The notes beneath the pieces were generated by a model. The model ran no database searches, was not told the DNA's origin, and saw nothing but the letters and a program-made list of their open reading frames with translations. The translations under genes and the position numbers were made by a program. From assembly GCF_021533215.1 (NCBI RefSeq), contig NZ_JAJNKA010000009.1:62001-126000 (forward strand): DNA of 64,000 nucleotides, in the 5' to 3' direction. Within the stretch, counting starts at the first letter, position 1. Every line of letters begins with the position of its first letter. Source of the DNA: Portibacter lacus. Its GTDB lineage: Bacteria > Bacteroidota > Bacteroidia > Chitinophagales > Saprospiraceae. Below are positions 63,274-64,000 of this stretch, piece by piece.

Positions 63274-63285
63274 TAGGTCAATTTT
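63274..63285 (-). repeat. Variant copy of intergenic motif AAAACATTGACCTA
   Basis: Plus strand TAGGTCAATTTT: the TAGGTCAAT half is intact, and the G that usually follows is missing. Confidence 0.35.
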
Positions 63286-63421
63286 GAAGCTTCTTCTCGA
63301 AATATATGTTGGAATACGCTTTGGAATAGTTATACAATTCTGAAATTTCACATATCAGGCGAATAAAAAGAGTAGTTTTTAGCTATTTTTTATATAAATG
63401 ATAATATTTCTTTGTAAAAAA

Positions 63422-63438
63422 TTTGACTCAGAGTCAAA
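63422..63438 (+). promoter_or_regulatory. Palindromic operator of fadE
   Basis: TTTGACT-CAG-AGTCAAA, the same arms as at 57120 with a different 3-base centre. It lies 79 bases before the fadE ATG. TTTG at 63422 could be the -33 element with a TATTTG box at 63448, so a protein bound here would cover the promoter. Confidence 0.65.
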
Positions 63439-63517
63439 AAATAGCCATATTTGTATCTTGAATAATTAAGGCTAGTAATAAATAGTGGTCTTTTATAAAC
63501 TTACTCAAAGTTAAAAT

Positions 63518-64000
63518 ATGGAAAGTTCTATAGCAAAATCAAAAGCAATCAAAGGTGGTGCTTTTATAGTCGAAGATCAAAATGCCCAAGATATTTACAT
63601 TCCTGAAGATCATAATGAAGAGCAAGGAATGTTTATTGACATGGCTAAAGATTTTGTAGGGAAAGAGTGGATGCCTGTTAAAGAAGAAATTGAAAAACAA
63701 GCGAATCAAGCTTGTGAAAAATTAATGGATAAAGCAGGTGAAATGGGATTCTTAGGTTCTCATATCCCAGCTGAATATGAAGGGATGGAACTAGATACCA
63801 ATACGAATACGCATATTCTAGATGTATTCGGACCTATGGGATCTTTTAATACAACTTTTGCTGCGCATACAGGAATCGGAATGTTACCAGTTCTATATTA
63901 TGGTACAGAAGAACAGAAGAAAAAATACCTTCCAAGGTTGATTTCAGGTGAACTTAAAGCTGCATATTGTCTTACAGAGCCTTCTTCAGGATCTGACGCA
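63518..64000 (+). CDS. fadE: Acyl-CoA dehydrogenase, N-terminal part (3'-truncated by window)
   Basis: Catalyses the first, FAD-dependent step of beta-oxidation. The 161 codons in the window show the expected N-terminal helical domain: FIDMAKDFVGKEWMPVKEEI, AGEMGFLGSHIPAEYEGMEL, FGPMGSFNTTFAAHTGIGML and the flavin-contact motif YCLTEPSSGSDA at the window edge. The sequence around SKAIKGGAF at the start is that of the long (about 590-residue) FadE-type enzymes of Bacillus (YusJ) rather than the short-chain type. It shares its upstream palindrome with fadN, so the two probably respond to the same regulator. Confidence 0.93.
   Translation, partial: MESSIAKSKAIKGGAFIVEDQNAQDIYIPEDHNEEQGMFIDMAKDFVGKEWMPVKEEIEKQANQACEKLMDKAGEMGFLGSHIPAEYEGMELDTNTNTHILDVFGPMGSFNTTFAAHTGIGMLPVLYYGTEEQKKKYLPRLISGELKAAYCLTEPSSGSDA

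Larger units (their letters stand above)
62599..63517. other. 919-bp AT-rich gap before fadE
   Basis: No convincing gene. A small open frame from 62923 (MEWIIDAIDSTFTKFQSSGH) breaks off into unlikely sequence; reading one base over after about residue 33 gives AKELEDKLM and a stop, so it could be a short decayed gene. A variant 14-mer (TAGGTCAATTTT, 63274-63285) and the fadE operator (63422-63438) are the other elements I see. Confidence 0.4.

Noticed and set aside
1-64000. CRISPR arrays, tRNA or rRNA genes, transposases and prophage
   Set aside because: I looked for regularly spaced short repeats, tRNA TpsiC-like GGTTCGAATCC strings, and integrase or transposase motifs and found none that hold up.

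Overview
The window looks like a chromosomal segment of an AT-rich, Gram-negative member of the Bacteroidota. Evidence for this: two proteins end in type IX secretion (T9SS) sorting domains (type B on the RCC1/DUF11 protein at 10082-12592, type A on the DUF1501 protein at 59785-61356); there is a TonB-dependent receptor of the OMP_b-brl_3 type; many proteins are lipoproteins or beta-barrels; promoters carry TAnnTTTG -7 boxes; and Shine-Dalgarno sequences are mostly absent. A Saprospiria-like lineage is possible, but I cannot fix the genus. I see no tRNA, rRNA, CRISPR array, transposase or phage block. The window starts inside a sulfatase gene and ends inside an acyl-CoA dehydrogenase gene.

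Layout. 1-9950: sulfatase tail, a secreted protein of unknown role, two tandem PPK2 polyphosphate kinases with a DUF3137 membrane protein, small DUF proteins, phosphatidylserine decarboxylase, a Tat-exported TIM-barrel protein with a VOC protein, and an AraC regulator. 10082-16936: a large T9SS surface protein, then a cluster of SnoaL/NTF2-like proteins (three genes, five domains) mixed with a methyltransferase and an MsrQ-like heme membrane protein. 17543-18463: a repeat array. 18464-24645: redox and hydrolase genes (NmrA-like, alkyl-sulfatase-like, NQO1-like, serine hydrolase, FrnE-like), ending in a small gene whose first 99 bp are duplicated around a hairpin-rich spacer. 25926-28217: a two-gene unit encoding a beta-barrel protein and a lipoprotein that resembles cholesterol-dependent cytolysins, with an unusual C-terminal domain. 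28460-34964: minus-strand serine hydrolase, YadA-like/tail-collar protein, and a lipoprotein/hydrolase/AraC operon. 35032-48986: DUF3467, ruvB, TonB receptor plus PepSY helix protein, dienelactone hydrolase, LytS/LytTR two-component pair, moeB-rhodanese, a multi-pass membrane protein, an IscA-type protein, and a 5'-nucleotidase split into two genes. 49329-53245: dnaA, TetR, quinone oxidoreductase, uracil-DNA glycosylase. 53520-64000: beta-oxidation genes fadN-fadA and fadE (3'-truncated by the window) on either side of a 97-bp tandem repeat array, a DUF1800/DUF1501 export pair and a fatty acid desaturase.

How parts work together. The fadNA and fadE transcription units share a 17-bp palindrome in their upstream regions and so probably form one regulon for fatty acid degradation, the counterpart of the Bacillus fadNAE operon. 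The paired PPK2 genes move phosphate between polyphosphate and nucleotides. The barrel/cytolysin pair is the most striking candidate for an undescribed system (pore-forming lipoprotein). At the DNA level the window also holds a recurring intergenic 14-mer (AAAACATTGACCTA, five near-exact copies, mostly just 3' of genes), two families of structured intergenic repeats, and a 57-bp upstream element shared by two genes.
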